A DNA stretch of 64,000 nt from Flammeovirgaceae bacterium UBA2371 (GCA_002345965.1 DDTF01000018.1:186201-250200), one strand, 5' to 3'. Positions 19,106 to 28,068 are shown, counted from the first letter of the stretch. The notes: generated by a model not told the origin, from the letters alone. Program-made: numbers and translations.

Positions 19106-19897
19106 ATGAAAATTTTTCTGGTTTATATTTTCCTTCTCTGTTCTTCTCTTGTTGGGTTTTCTCAAATTCGGATGGATAAATTGGTAGTGAAAGCAGGAAA
19201 ACCATATGAACTTTTTGGTTCCGACATTCTTGTTGTAGACACCCTGATCATGCTTGACTCCGCTAAAATTTTTCTAAATAGGTCAAAACCTGATAATTTT
19301 ATTCATGCCAAAATAATTAAGGTAGGTAAAGGCTGCCAGATCACTGGAGCTGGAGAAAATGGATTGACAGGAGACAATGGAATCGGTGGATATACAGCCG
19401 TAGGCCCTTGTAAAAATGGTACACCAGGTTCAAATGGAAAGCCCGGAACCTCCGCAACAGACGGTGTAAATCTTTTTCTATACTTCAATCACCTGCAAAT
19501 TACAGGCTCGTTAATGTTTGCTCTGAGTGGAGGTGATGGTGGAGACGGTGGCCGAGGTGGAAATGGCGGTGGAGGCAGCCCAGGGACGAGGCTTTGCCCA
19601 GGTGGAGACGGAGGTCCTGGAGGAAATGGTGCGAGTGGTGGAAATGGCGGAGATGGGGGAAACCTTACATTAACTTGTAACGGCTGTGCAGACTTAAGAA
19701 CTTTATTAGGCAACAAAATATTGGTAAGAAGTTATGGTGGAAATGCCGGACTGGGTGGTGATGGTGGGCAAGGTGGATTGGCTGGATTGGTAAGTGCTGG
19801 AAGAAATACCCAAGACGGCACCAATGGCCCCAAAGGTAAAACAGGGGAAAGAGGAGAATCGGGCAGAAGTGGTGCAATTAATTTTGAACAGCAATAA
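19106..19897 (+). CDS. Exported glycine-rich, collagen-like protein
   Basis: The 263-residue protein has a signal peptide (ends SLVGFSQ) and a beta-strand-rich N-terminal part (about 21-80). Three glycine-rich tracts follow: about 81-120, 142-186 (Gly in two of three positions, such as GGDGGDGGRGGNGG) and 211-256 (ending in collagen-like GPKGKTGERGESG). Two hydrophobic stretches, about 121-140 and 187-210, separate the tracts. Five or six cysteines (PC, LC, TCNGC) could form disulfides. I do not recognise a named family; the pattern suggests collagen-like triplets or a polyglycine-II bundle on the cell surface. It ends 2 bases before recJ, so it may be cotranscribed with it, though no functional link is evident. 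Confidence 0.7.
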   Translation: MKIFLVYIFLLCSSLVGFSQIRMDKLVVKAGKPYELFGSDILVVDTLIMLDSAKIFLNRSKPDNFIHAKIIKVGKGCQITGAGENGLTGDNGIGGYTAVGPCKNGTPGSNGKPGTSATDGVNLFLYFNHLQITGSLMFALSGGDGGDGGRGGNGGGGSPGTRLCPGGDGGPGGNGASGGNGGDGGNLTLTCNGCADLRTLLGNKILVRSYGGNAGLGGDGGQGGLAGLVSAGRNTQDGTNGPKGKTGERGESGRSGAINFEQQ

Positions 19898-19899
19898 CT

Positions 19900-21600
19900 A
19901 TGGTTAAGCGATGGATTACTAAACCCATTCCCGATCAGGAAATTGTTGAAAGCCTGAGTAAAAGCATTAATGTCAATCCTTATCTGGCAACCTTGCTGGT
20001 GCAACGTGGCGTCACCACTTTTGATGAGGCCAAACATTTCTTTCGTCCAATGATGTCGCACTTACATGATCCTTTTCTCATGAAGGACATGGACAAAGCA
20101 ATAGCTCGACTGCATGCTGCGATAAGTAATGAAGAAAAGATTTTAGTGTATGGTGATTATGACGTGGATGGCACTACTTCGGTAGCACTGGTGTACAGTT
20201 ACCTGAAAAGCTTTTATCCAAATTGTGATTTTTATATTCCTGATCGATCAAAAGAGGGATACGGTGTATCCAAAGAAGGAATCATTTGGGCTGAAGAAAA
20301 TGGTTTTTCTCTGATCATAGCCCTGGACCTTGGCATTAAATCAGCCGATATGGTGAGCATGGCCGACCACAAGGGAATTGACTTTATCATTTGCGACCAT
20401 CACTTGCCAGGAGATCAAATGCCACAAGCCGTTGCTGTTCTTGATCCAAAGCGCAGCGACTGTCAATATCCTTATCCAGAGCTTAGTGGATGCGGACTGG
20501 GTTTTAAACTTTTGCATGCATATGCCCGCAAACACAGGGATGAATCAGAATTGGCCAAATACATCGATTTGGTTGCCGTAAGTATTGCCTCGGATATCGT
20601 GCCTGTAAATGGAGAAAACAGAACGCTGGCTTACTATGGTCTACAAAAATTAAATAACAATCCGTTGCCCGGACTTAAAGCATTGATAGAAATATCCGGA
20701 AACAAAAATGAACTGGACATTTCAGGAGTGGTTTTCACTCTTGGTCCGCGCATCAATGCAGCAGGCAGGGTAAGTCATGCCCGGTTTGCCGTTGAGCTGC
20801 TCATTGCCAAAACAGAAGAAGAGGCAACTGCATTGGCAGAAAAGATTAACATTAAAAATGACCAAAGACGTGAATTTGATCTGACCATAACTGATGAAGC
20901 CATTGGCATGATCGAATCAGACGAAAATGTTCTTCGAGCAAAAACAACGGTGCTTTATAAAGAAACATGGCACAAGGGTGTCATCGGCATTGTTGCTTCA
21001 CGATGTATTGAAAAGTTCTATCGTCCTACTGTTATTCTTACATCATCCAATGACATGATCACAGGATCTGCACGGAGTGTTAAAGACTTTGATTTACATC
21101 AGGCAATTTCCAGCTGTTCAGACCTGCTTGAAAAGTTTGGGGGACATAAGTATGCTGCCGGATTGACAATGAGCAAAGAGAATCTGGTTGCGTTTCAGCA
21201 AAGATTTGAGCAAGTAGTGTCCTCCACCATTACGGAAGACATGCTCATACCTGTGATTGAAATTGATCTGGAGCTGCCATTAAGTGCCATTACACCTAAG
21301 TTTCGGTCTGTTTTAAAACAAATGGCGCCTTTTGGTCCAGAAAACCATAAGCCTGTTTTTCAATCAGGCGAGGTTTTTGTTAAGAATTCGTTGTCTGCTT
21401 TTAAAGACAAACACATACGATTTCTAGCCGCCCAAAAGGATGATGAAGCGGTTGTGAACGTGGTGGGATTCGATATGATGGAACATTACGAAAGACTCAC
21501 AAGAGGTGAGCGCTTTACAATGGCATATACAGTTGAAGAAAATACGTATAATGGAATAACGTCTTTGCAATTGCGATTGAAAGACATCAAATTTGACTAG
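19900..21600 (+). CDS. recJ: Single-stranded-DNA-specific exonuclease RecJ
   Basis: The 566-residue protein has the DHH-superfamily metal motifs: GDYDVDG (85-91), the later Asp in [10 protein letters not shown], and CDHHLPG (Asp166-His167-His168). The DHHA1 region follows with the glycine-rich [11 protein letters not shown] (about 415), and the C-terminal OB-like domain starts near 460. RecJ degrades single-stranded DNA 5' to 3' and works with RecQ in gap repair and mismatch repair in the cytosol. The length is the usual one for the family. The stop at 21600 is followed one base later by the lptB start, so the two are surely cotranscribed. Confidence 0.95.
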   Translation: MVKRWITKPIPDQEIVESLSKSINVNPYLATLLVQRGVTTFDEAKHFFRPMMSHLHDPFLMKDMDKAIARLHAAISNEEKILVYGDYDVDGTTSVALVYSYLKSFYPNCDFYIPDRSKEGYGVSKEGIIWAEENGFSLIIALDLGIKSADMVSMADHKGIDFIICDHHLPGDQMPQAVAVLDPKRSDCQYPYPELSGCGLGFKLLHAYARKHRDESELAKYIDLVAVSIASDIVPVNGENRTLAYYGLQKLNNNPLPGLKALIEISGNKNELDISGVVFTLGPRINAAGRVSHARFAVELLIAKTEEEATALAEKINIKNDQRREFDLTITDEAIGMIESDENVLRAKTTVLYKETWHKGVIGIVASRCIEKFYRPTVILTSSNDMITGSARSVKDFDLHQAISSCSDLLEKFGGHKYAAGLTMSKENLVAFQQRFEQVVSSTITEDMLIPVIEIDLELPLSAITPKFRSVLKQMAPFGPENHKPVFQSGEVFVKNSLSAFKDKHIRFLAAQKDDEAVVNVVGFDMMEHYERLTRGERFTMAYTVEENTYNGITSLQLRLKDIKFD

Positions 21601-21601
21601 C

Positions 21602-22348
21602 ATGATACTGAGAGCCCAAAATCTTGTTAAGAAATATAAAAAACGCACAGTAGTCAGCGATGTATCGGTGCAGGTGGAACAAGGTGAGATTGTTGGACTT
21701 CTCGGGCCCAATGGTGCTGGCAAAACCACTAGTTTTTACATGATTGTAGGTTTGATCAAACCCAATGGTGGTAAGATTTTTTTAGATCAGGAAGACATTA
21801 CTGAAATGCCCATGTACCAACGTGCCAAATTGGGTATCGGATACCTGGCACAGGAGGCATCGGTGTTTAGAAAATTATCTGTTGAAGAAAATTTGATGGC
21901 ACCTCTGGAGATGCGGGACATGAGCAAAAAGGACCGCAAAGAAAAAGTTGAAAGTCTGCTGGAAGAATTTAGTCTCACCCATGTGAGAAAAAATTTGGGA
22001 ATGGTGTTGTCTGGAGGAGAACGAAGAAGAACTGAAATAGCACGCGCCCTTGCAGTAGACCCGCACTTTGTATTGTTGGATGAACCTTTTGCTGGTGTGG
22101 ATCCTATTGCCGTGGAAGAAATTCAATCTATTGTATCGAAGCTCAAGAAAAAAAATATTGGCATATTGATCACCGATCACAATGTGGACGAAACATTGTC
22201 TATCACTGATCGTGCCTATCTAATGGTAGAAGGAAAATTGTTCAGAGCTGGGTCAGCCGAAGAGCTGGCCAATGATCCCATGGTAAGAAAAGTATATCTG
22301 GGACAAAATTTCCAACTCAGACGAGCTCCTGTTGCACCTTCGTCATAA
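21602..22348 (+). CDS. lptB: LPS export ABC transporter ATP-binding protein LptB
   Basis: I take the ATG at 21602, giving 248 residues beginning [15 protein letters not shown]; a TTG at 21593 would overlap recJ and adds nothing conserved. Walker A is GPNGAGKTT (35-43), the signature [15 protein letters not shown] (about 138) and Walker [14 protein letters not shown] (about 158), with the switch His in ITDHNVDE. The spacing and the ERRR/FAGVDP variants are diagnostic of LptB, which energises removal of lipopolysaccharide from the inner membrane with LptF, LptG and LptC. Those partners are not in the window. The recJ-lptB-GH3 order recurs in Cytophagales, to my knowledge. Confidence 0.95.
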   Translation: MILRAQNLVKKYKKRTVVSDVSVQVEQGEIVGLLGPNGAGKTTSFYMIVGLIKPNGGKIFLDQEDITEMPMYQRAKLGIGYLAQEASVFRKLSVEENLMAPLEMRDMSKKDRKEKVESLLEEFSLTHVRKNLGMVLSGGERRRTEIARALAVDPHFVLLDEPFAGVDPIAVEEIQSIVSKLKKKNIGILITDHNVDETLSITDRAYLMVEGKLFRAGSAEELANDPMVRKVYLGQNFQLRRAPVAPSS

Positions 22349-22434
22349 TCTTTTCTCCATTTTTTTATTCTCTCGTTTTAGTATTCAGTTTGTTTAATAA
22401 GCCGGTTCGGCTTTAATTTGGGTTTGCTCCAATT

Positions 22435-23952
22435 ATGCAAATACTAAATTCGATACTAACGTGGGTGATGAAGAAGCGAATGCACCAAATGGAGCTATTC
22501 ATGAAATATCCTCATGATGTACAGGACGAGGTTTTAAAAAAGATCCTCTTCATGGGCCGGGGTACAGTATTTGGTCAGGAATACGATTTTGATGACCTCC
22601 TGCACTATGAAGACTTCAAACGAAGGGTTCCTGTTTATACTTACGAGCAAATTTTTCCTTATATCGATCGCACCATGCGGGGAGAGCAAAAGGTGCTTTG
22701 GCCAACGGAGATCAAGTGGTTTGCAAAATCTTCCGGCACCACCAATGCACGCAGCAAATTTATTCCTGTATCACCAGAGGCATTGGAAGATTGCCACTTT
22801 AAAGGTGGTAAAGACATGCTCTCCCTTTACGTTAATAATTTTCCTGACACTCAAATATTTTCTGGTAAAGGTGTCGCTGTTGGCGGTAGCCACAAGATCA
22901 ATGAGTTTGACCCAACTTCCAGTTCTTACTATGGAGATGTGTCTGCTGTGATCATGCAAAACTTGCCTCCATGGGCACAATTCATCCGTACTCCAAGCCT
23001 GGACGTAGCCCTTATGGACAATTGGGAAGAGAAGATTACCCTGCTGGCCTCAGAAACTTCAAAAGTAAACGTTACCAATATTGCGGGGGTGCCCACATGG
23101 ACTGTCTTATTGATTCAGCGCATACTTGAACTGGAAAACAAAACGAACATATTGGAAGTATGGCCCAACCTGGAGGTGTTTTTTCATGGTGCCGTGGCCT
23201 TCCATCCTTACAAAAATCTTTTCAAGTCGCTGATTCCATCTGATCAGATGAGATACTGGGACACCTACAATGCCAGCGAAGGATTTTTTGGAATACAAGA
23301 CCGTAAAGATGCTGACGACATGCTGCTCATGCTGGACTATGGTGTTTTTTATGAATTCATTCCGGCCGAAGAAATGAATAGTGAATTCCCTCAAACCATA
23401 AGCCTGGGCGAAGTAGAGATTGGAAAAAATTATGCAATGGTAATAACTACCAATGCTGGCTTGTGGAGGTATAATATTGGGGACACAGTTAAGTTTACCA
23501 GCACATCACCTTACAGAATTAAGATTTCTGGTCGCACCAAACATTTTATTAATGTCTTTGGAGAGGAAGTGATCATCGAAAATGCGGAGACAGCTATTAC
23601 AGAAGCATGTGAACAAACCGGAGCAGTAATTGATAATTTTACCGTAGGTCCAATCTTTTTAGAAAAATCTCACCGCGGAGGGCATGAATGGATAATCGAG
23701 TTTAAAGTGAAGCCCAATGAATTGGATAAATTCACGGCCTTGCTGGATGATGCTTTGAGAAAGGTCAATTCGGATTATGATGCCAAGCGCGCTTTTGATT
23801 TGGCCTTAATGATGCCGAAAGTGCATAGTGTTGAGGAAGGCACTTTCTACAATTGGATGAAAAAGAGAGGAAAATTAGGCGGCCAGAATAAAGTACCTAG
23901 GTTAAGCAATAGCAGAGAGTACATTGATGACATCCTCGCCATGCTCAAATAA
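22435..23952 (+). CDS. GH3-family acyl-adenylating protein
   Basis: The 505-residue protein belongs to the GH3 auxin-responsive promoter family, a branch of the adenylate-forming superfamily. Visible motifs are the ATP-binding loop KSSGTTNARSKFIPV (about 98-112), the YNASEGFFGIQD block (about 279-290, equivalent to the YxASE motif II) and the C-terminal LWRYNIGDTVKFTS with GRTKHFINVFGEEV (about 344-385). Plant homologues join amino acids to acyl acids such as auxin; the bacterial substrate is unknown. It lies 86 bases after lptB on the same strand. No signal peptide is visible, so it is cytosolic. Function beyond acid activation is inference. Confidence 0.9.
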   Translation: MQILNSILTWVMKKRMHQMELFMKYPHDVQDEVLKKILFMGRGTVFGQEYDFDDLLHYEDFKRRVPVYTYEQIFPYIDRTMRGEQKVLWPTEIKWFAKSSGTTNARSKFIPVSPEALEDCHFKGGKDMLSLYVNNFPDTQIFSGKGVAVGGSHKINEFDPTSSSYYGDVSAVIMQNLPPWAQFIRTPSLDVALMDNWEEKITLLASETSKVNVTNIAGVPTWTVLLIQRILELENKTNILEVWPNLEVFFHGAVAFHPYKNLFKSLIPSDQMRYWDTYNASEGFFGIQDRKDADDMLLMLDYGVFYEFIPAEEMNSEFPQTISLGEVEIGKNYAMVITTNAGLWRYNIGDTVKFTSTSPYRIKISGRTKHFINVFGEEVIIENAETAITEACEQTGAVIDNFTVGPIFLEKSHRGGHEWIIEFKVKPNELDKFTALLDDALRKVNSDYDAKRAFDLALMMPKVHSVEEGTFYNWMKKRGKLGGQNKVPRLSNSREYIDDILAMLK

Positions 23953-23980
23953 AAAAGCCGATGAAATCCTCACCGGCTTT
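23951..23980 (-). terminator. Terminator of the thioredoxin pair
   Basis: AAAGCCG (23954-23960) pairs with CGGCTTT (23974-23980), extended inward by TGA/TCA across one mismatch. On the minus strand the stem is followed by a run of six T's (23956-23951), so it ends the leftward transcript of the thioredoxin-fold genes. It overlaps the region just after the GH3 stop and may slow plus-strand transcription too. Confidence 0.75.
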
Positions 23981-24003
23981 GATAATTCAGTTAATCCAAA
24001 CTT

Positions 24004-24621
24004 TTAAGAGTTCTTCCATTTAATAGTACATCCAATTGCCTTTGTCTTGGTTGTAGGAACGGATTTGGATTTCAGCAAAGCATCCACTGCATCTTCCACA
24101 TATTTTTTCGAGACAGCTGAAGCATCTCTGGAGTTATCATCTATCGCTCCGATGTAAGCTACTCTCAACTCTTTGTCGCTGATTTTATTCAAAACATAAA
24201 CATGAGGCGTATTGGTGGCTCCATATGTTCTGGCTACATCCTGTGTTTCGTCAACTAAATACGGAAAATCATATTTTTTTCTGTTCGCCTGACTTTTCAT
24301 TTCATCAAATGAATCGCCCGGGGAAAGACCTGGGTCATTTGGATTGATGGTAAGAACCGGAAATCCTTGAGAAGCATATTTTTTATTGAGCGCAATGATG
24401 CGATCGTCATAGGCTTTTGAATAAGGACAAGTATTACAATTGAAAATCACAATGTAACCCTTTGCATCTTTGTAATCTGCAAGAGATATCATTTTGCCAT
24501 CGACATTTTTCAATTTGAAGTCTGTGGCAGTGTCGCCCACTTCATACCCGGATTTTACTGGAACCCCTGCAGAAATTACTACAAGCAGGGCAATAGCTAA
24601 AAACGTTTTTACTGCATTCAT
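24004..24621 (-). CDS. Exported redoxin with CNTCPYS motif
   Basis: The 205-residue protein has a signal peptide (about 1-22) and an AhpC/TSA-like thioredoxin fold. The motif FNCNTCPYSKAYDDRI (about 60) is shared with a group of thioredoxin-family proteins in Bacteroidota and Planctomycetes; the Cys-x-x-Cys is CNTC. The cis-proline loop is NTPHVYVL (about 138). It probably acts as a periplasmic thiol reductase or resolving oxidoreductase. The DsbD homologue at 13,061-15,124 is the likely electron source, though that is inferred. It follows the TlpA-like gene after 12 bases and both end at the terminator at 23,951-23,980. Confidence 0.82.
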   Translation of the reverse strand: MNAVKTFLAIALLVVISAGVPVKSGYEVGDTATDFKLKNVDGKMISLADYKDAKGYIVIFNCNTCPYSKAYDDRIIALNKKYASQGFPVLTINPNDPGLSPGDSFDEMKSQANRKKYDFPYLVDETQDVARTYGATNTPHVYVLNKISDKELRVAYIGAIDDNSRDASAVSKKYVEDAVDALLKSKSVPTTKTKAIGCTIKWKNS

Positions 24622-24633
24622 ACTTATTCTTAT

Positions 24634-25110
24634 TTATTTAACACTATTGATTAACTCTTCAAGATCACCTTCCTTGAGTTCTTTCTCTACAAACCTGCGT
24701 TTTCCATTAGAGGGATTGACCACCAGCGTTGCAGGAATAGCACCGGACCAGCTTTTGTCAATTTTATCAATCCAGGTGTTTGGATCCCTTTCATCTAACA
24801 TATACACCTTTGCTTTGAGTTGCTTGCGCGCTATAAAACGATACACTTTATCCGGGTTTGGATCCAGATCCAAATCGATACTCACCAGGTTAATGTCAAC
24901 ATCTGCTCTGCTGCTGTTCATTTGTTCAAACAATGGCAGTTCCTTGATGCATGGAGCGCACCAGGTTGCCCAGAAATTCATGACCAATATCTTATCCTGC
25001 TTACCATCGATTTTATGTTGCAGGTCTTCAATCTTAACCCTTTCAGCCGATTGTGCATAGGATGTAGTTATCACAACCACCAATACAAATGTTGTTAACG
25101 AAAGCCTCAT
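24634..25110 (-). CDS. TlpA-like periplasmic thioredoxin
   Basis: The 158-residue protein has a signal peptide (ends TTSYAQ) and a compact thioredoxin fold with the canonical TlpA/ResA active site FWATWCAPCIKELP (Cys-Ala-Pro-Cys near residue 51-54) and the cis-proline in AIPATLVVNP (about 125). Such proteins reduce disulfides in the periplasm, often for cytochrome c maturation, but no cytochrome gene is near. It is the first gene of a two-gene minus-strand unit with the CNTCPYS redoxin. Its start is divergent from nitronate monooxygenase across the 360-base origin-like region. Confidence 0.88.
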   Translation of the reverse strand: MRLSLTTFVLVVVITTSYAQSAERVKIEDLQHKIDGKQDKILVMNFWATWCAPCIKELPLFEQMNSSRADVDINLVSIDLDLDPNPDKVYRFIARKQLKAKVYMLDERDPNTWIDKIDKSWSGAIPATLVVNPSNGKRRFVEKELKEGDLEELINSVK

Positions 25111-25470
25111 AATAGTTTCAAAACGCAGTGTTTCGGGTTAAGTTCGCCTTGAGCGGGTGAATTTACTTACAAGGCCCATTAGTCATGTAAGTTTGAAGAA
25201 AGAAATTTACTAAAAGAGCTAAAATTCAGACACTTATATTTACCAAAAACGGAGCAAATTAGTTTTCCACAAAATTAACCACTTATCCACATTACCGTTG
25301 TGTTATTGCTTAACATACAGTTTATCAGCGAGTTAGGTGATCATAAATCAATCAGTTCTTTGTGGACAACTAATGAGGGCCAAAATACCCTCATTAAAAG
25401 CCTTAAAATCTAATGTTCAGATTTTCAGACTTATAGCTAAAGTAATTAGACCAAAGTAGCAGGAAAAAAG
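25111..25470. other. Gene-free region with DnaA-box-like cluster: candidate replication origin
   Basis: This is the only gene-free stretch over 300 bases. It is AT-rich and holds a perfect DnaA box TTATCCACA (25283-25291), two near boxes in the same orientation, TTTTCCACA (25263-25271) and TTAACCACT (25275-25283), and one in the opposite orientation, TTGTCCACA (25369-25361). Two perfect inverted repeats follow: TAATGAGGG/CCCTCATTA (25371-25379, 25388-25396) and AAAATCT/AGATTTT (25405-25411, 25419-25425). Genes within about 20 kb on each side mostly point away from it. dnaA is not adjacent, which is common in Bacteroidota. It may also simply hold the promoters of the two divergent genes. Confidence 0.45.
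25371..25396. repeat. Perfect 9-base inverted repeat
   Basis: TAATGAGGG and CCCTCATTA are separated by 8 bases. It lies right beside the reverse DnaA-like box at 25361-25369 and before the nitronate monooxygenase start. It could be a structural part of an origin or an operator; there is no T-run, so it is not a terminator. Confidence 0.6.
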
Positions 25471-26418
25471 ATGCCAAATAGAATAACTGAACTCTTCAAA
25501 ATTAGCTTGCCCATTGTTCAGGCAGGCATGGTGTGGTGTAGCGGATGGAGGTTGGCCTCAGCGGTAAGTAATGCCGGAGGTTTAGGATTAATTGGGGCTG
25601 GCTCCATGCATCCTCCTACCCTTCAAGAACACCTTAGAAAATGCAAGGCCGCCACCTCATCTCCTTTTGGAGTAAACGTACCCTTGCTCTATCCGGAAAT
25701 AGACAAACTGATGGAAATAATTGTGGCCGAAGAGGTCAAAATTGTTTTTACCTCTGCGGGCAACCCTGCCACCTGGACCAGCTATCTAAAGGATAGAGGG
25801 ATTACTGTGGTGCATGTAGTTTCCAGTGTAAAATTTGCAAAGAAGAGTGTACTTGCCGGAGTGGACGCTGTAGTGGCAGAGGGATTTGAGGCTGGAGGCC
25901 ATAACGGACGAGAAGAAACCACCACTTTTTGCCTCATTCCGATGGTTCGAGATGCCATTGACATTCCTTTGATTGCTGCGGGGGGCATCGGGTCGGGTCG
26001 CACTATGTTGGCAGCAGAAGTGTTGGGGGCCGAAGGGTTTCAAATTGGAACCCGGTTTGCGGCCAGCTCAGAGTCCTCCGCCCATGAGCATTTTAAAAAA
26101 AGGATTACCAATAGTGAGGAAGGTGAAACCGTCCTAACGTTAAAGCAGCTTACCCCAGTCCGCCTTATCAAAAATCAGTTTTATCAGAAGGTACTTGAGG
26201 CCGAGCAAAGATGTGCTTCCAAAGAGGAGTTGATCCAGCTGCTGGGAAAGGCAAGATCAAAAAAGGGAATATTTGAAGGCGACCTTGAAGAGGGTGAATT
26301 GGAAATAGGACAAGTATCGGCAGCCATTAAGGAAATAAAGCCTGCCTCCACTATTGTGGCAGAGATGTGGAAAGAGTACAATGACCATAAAGCTGAACTT
26401 TGCAGGCATGACGTTTAA
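25471..26418 (+). CDS. Nitronate monooxygenase / 2-nitropropane dioxygenase family flavoprotein
   Basis: The 315-residue protein is an FMN-binding TIM barrel. Diagnostic pieces are PIVQAGMVWCSGWRLASAVSNAGGLG (about 15-39), the EGFEAGGHNGREETTTF segment with the active-site His (about 137-153), and the phosphate loop AAGGIGSGRTMLAAEVLGAEGFQIGTRF (about 169-197). Members oxidise alkyl nitronates; the related FabK acts as an enoyl-ACP reductase and cannot be fully excluded. A purine-rich AGGAAAAAAG lies directly before the ATG. The next gene overlaps its end by 11 bases, so they form an operon. Confidence 0.88.
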   Translation: MPNRITELFKISLPIVQAGMVWCSGWRLASAVSNAGGLGLIGAGSMHPPTLQEHLRKCKAATSSPFGVNVPLLYPEIDKLMEIIVAEEVKIVFTSAGNPATWTSYLKDRGITVVHVVSSVKFAKKSVLAGVDAVVAEGFEAGGHNGREETTTFCLIPMVRDAIDIPLIAAGGIGSGRTMLAAEVLGAEGFQIGTRFAASSESSAHEHFKKRITNSEEGETVLTLKQLTPVRLIKNQFYQKVLEAEQRCASKEELIQLLGKARSKKGIFEGDLEEGELEIGQVSAAIKEIKPASTIVAEMWKEYNDHKAELCRHDV

Positions 26419-26797
26419 ACAAATCAAAGAAACTTGTATTTACATGAGCGACCTGAAGCAGGCACGCGATTTCTATAACGGTCTGCTTGGTCTACCTGTC
26501 ATTGGCTTTGTGGAAGACAAACATATTTTTTTTAGGGCTGGGCGCTCCGTGCTATTGTGCTTTAATCCCGCTGACTCGAGAAATAAAAAAAGTCCTCCCC
26601 CTCATTTCGCCATTGGCAAATATCACTTTGCTTTTGAGGTAGCCTCAGCTGATTACGAAAAAGAGAAAGCAGCCCTGATGGCCAAGGGAATAAAGATAAC
26701 AGATGAAGTAACGTGGAGAAATGGCCTAAAATCAAGCTATTTTGAAGATCCGGCTGGGAACGTTTTGGAAATCGTTCCTGAAGGCGTTTGGGATTAG
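26408..26797 (+). CDS. VOC-family (glyoxalase/dioxygenase-like) protein
   Basis: I take the ATG at 26408 (MTFKQIKETCIYMSDLKQAR), which starts right at the first strand of the fold; the open frame from 26354 lies inside the upstream gene. The 129-residue protein is one vicinal-oxygen-chelate module pair: ETCIYMSDLKQARDFYNGLLGLPVIG (about 6-31), HFAFEV (about 75) and SSYFEDPAGNVLEIVPEG (about 107-125), with the typical metal-ligand Glu near the end. The fold binds a divalent metal, and the family includes glyoxalase I, ring-cleaving dioxygenases and resistance proteins, so the reaction is not determined. It overlaps the nitronate monooxygenase gene by 11 bases. Confidence 0.82.
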   Translation: MTFKQIKETCIYMSDLKQARDFYNGLLGLPVIGFVEDKHIFFRAGRSVLLCFNPADSRNKKSPPPHFAIGKYHFAFEVASADYEKEKAALMAKGIKITDEVTWRNGLKSSYFEDPAGNVLEIVPEGVWD

Positions 26798-26799
26798 CG

Positions 26800-27057
26800 C
26801 TACGATAGCTTAACAGAATTATGGAAAGGCTCAAGGGCCTTGGCAGCATGGTCTATTTTTTTGTAAACCTGATCAAACCACGCCTCATAATGTTTGAACT
26901 GAATACAGTCTGTAAGCAGTTCATTTTCTCTCAAAATCTTTATAACATTATCGGAAGGAAGCGCAAGAACAATTTGCTTCCTTTGTTCCTCGGGCAACTT
27001 TGATATTCTTATGAACTCAATCCCTTTGTAGTATTCAGCCGACACTTTCATAGACAT
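26800..27057 (-). CDS. Small hypothetical protein
   Basis: This 85-residue frame, read from the ATG at 27057 (a second ATG lies at 27051, and the frame stays open to 27093), has a mixed, soluble composition and helical stretches such as YYKGIEFIRISKLPEEQRKQI and YEAWFDQVYKKIDHAAKALE. I do not recognise it. Its stop is 2 bases from the stop of the VOC gene. Normal codon use and amphipathic composition suggest a real gene, but the start is uncertain and there is no promoter-like match I can point to. Confidence 0.5.
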   Translation of the reverse strand: MSMKVSAEYYKGIEFIRISKLPEEQRKQIVLALPSDNVIKILRENELLTDCIQFKHYEAWFDQVYKKIDHAAKALEPFHNSVKLS

Positions 27058-27151
27058 AACAATGTACAATATTAATACCATTGGATCATACAAGTAACCA
27101 ACAGTTTAATTAATGAAGGAATTTATATTTTAAAAAACTAGTTTTCAAGAT

Positions 27152-28066
27152 ATGCAGGTTTTTAAAATATTTTTATTATCACTATTTGCTTTCGCCCTTA
27201 GTGACTGTACACAGCCCTCTCCTCCTCAAAGTGGAGAATCTGGATTATACGATACGGATAATTTCAAGAATTATTGGTATGCTGGCAAAGCAGAAGTAAA
27301 TGCTTATAACCTGGAGCAATCTCGATACGGAGAAACCCAGAAAGGAAAGGCAATGCTTATTTTCGTAACCGAAGCATTTTCTAAATCAAAGCAGGTGAAG
27401 TTGGACAATCCCAATATTGCCAGTGAGGATAAGGTCACCGTAATGAAACTTAATTACTCTAAAAATTTTGTAACAGGGATTTATCCCTACTCCATGATGC
27501 TTTCTTCGTTTACCCCTGTGAGTAGAAATGAATTTCCGAATACACTAAAAGTGTCCATGACCTCGCAAGAATGGTGTGGGCATGTGTTTACCCAGATGAA
27601 CCTGAGAAACTACAACTATGATGTGTCAAGCTACTCCTATTTTGAACAAGAAGGAGATACGCAGTTCTCACTCAACAAGGTGTTGCTGGAAGATGAGTTG
27701 CTCAATCTGATCCGCATTGACCCTGATCATATTCCAAATGGTGAAATCACCATTATCCCTGGCCTTTTCTTTACACGTTTGAATCATGAAGCGCTAAGAC
27801 CCACCCTGGTTACTATCTCTAAAGAGATCGGGGCTGCTGAAACGATTTACTCCATTCAATATCCAGAACGTATCCTTACTATTCGGGCAGATTTAAAATT
27901 CCCTCATCAAATATTAGGATGGCAGGAAGAACACACTGAAGGTGGTAAAAAAATGTTTACCAAGGCCACGCTGGACAAGACCCTTTATACAGACTATTGG
28001 AATAAAAATAAAAAAGAACACAGTCCGCTAAGGGATTCACTTGGCCTTTCTCCAACTAACTATTAA
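27152..28066 (+). CDS. Exported or lipoprotein of unknown function
   Basis: The 304-residue protein begins with a hydrophobic segment followed by Cys (LFAFALSDCTQ); an Asp right before the Cys makes the lipobox atypical. The mature part is beta-rich with a central segment NTLKVSMTSQEWCGHVFTQMNLRNYNYDVSSYSYFE (split across about 125-160) and a late LTIRADLKFPHQILGWQEEH (about 248). Similar proteins in Cytophagales are, as I recall, annotated only as hypothetical or under an unrelated septum-inhibitor name. It is followed 2 bases later by the class V aminotransferase, then by the EamA transporter after 4 bases, so the three form an operon. No motif suggests an enzyme. Confidence 0.65.
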   Translation: MQVFKIFLLSLFAFALSDCTQPSPPQSGESGLYDTDNFKNYWYAGKAEVNAYNLEQSRYGETQKGKAMLIFVTEAFSKSKQVKLDNPNIASEDKVTVMKLNYSKNFVTGIYPYSMMLSSFTPVSRNEFPNTLKVSMTSQEWCGHVFTQMNLRNYNYDVSSYSYFEQEGDTQFSLNKVLLEDELLNLIRIDPDHIPNGEITIIPGLFFTRLNHEALRPTLVTISKEIGAAETIYSIQYPERILTIRADLKFPHQILGWQEEHTEGGKKMFTKATLDKTLYTDYWNKNKKEHSPLRDSLGLSPTNY

Positions 28067-28068
28067 CA

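Noticed and set aside
19303..20061. Proline-rich open frames on the minus strand opposite the glycine-rich gene
   Set aside because: Glycine codons GGN read as proline CCN on the other strand, which keeps stops away; they are shadows.
25471..26797. A degradation cassette formed by nitronate monooxygenase and the VOC protein
   Set aside because: They overlap and are cotranscribed, but no other degradation gene is near, so no pathway can be claimed.
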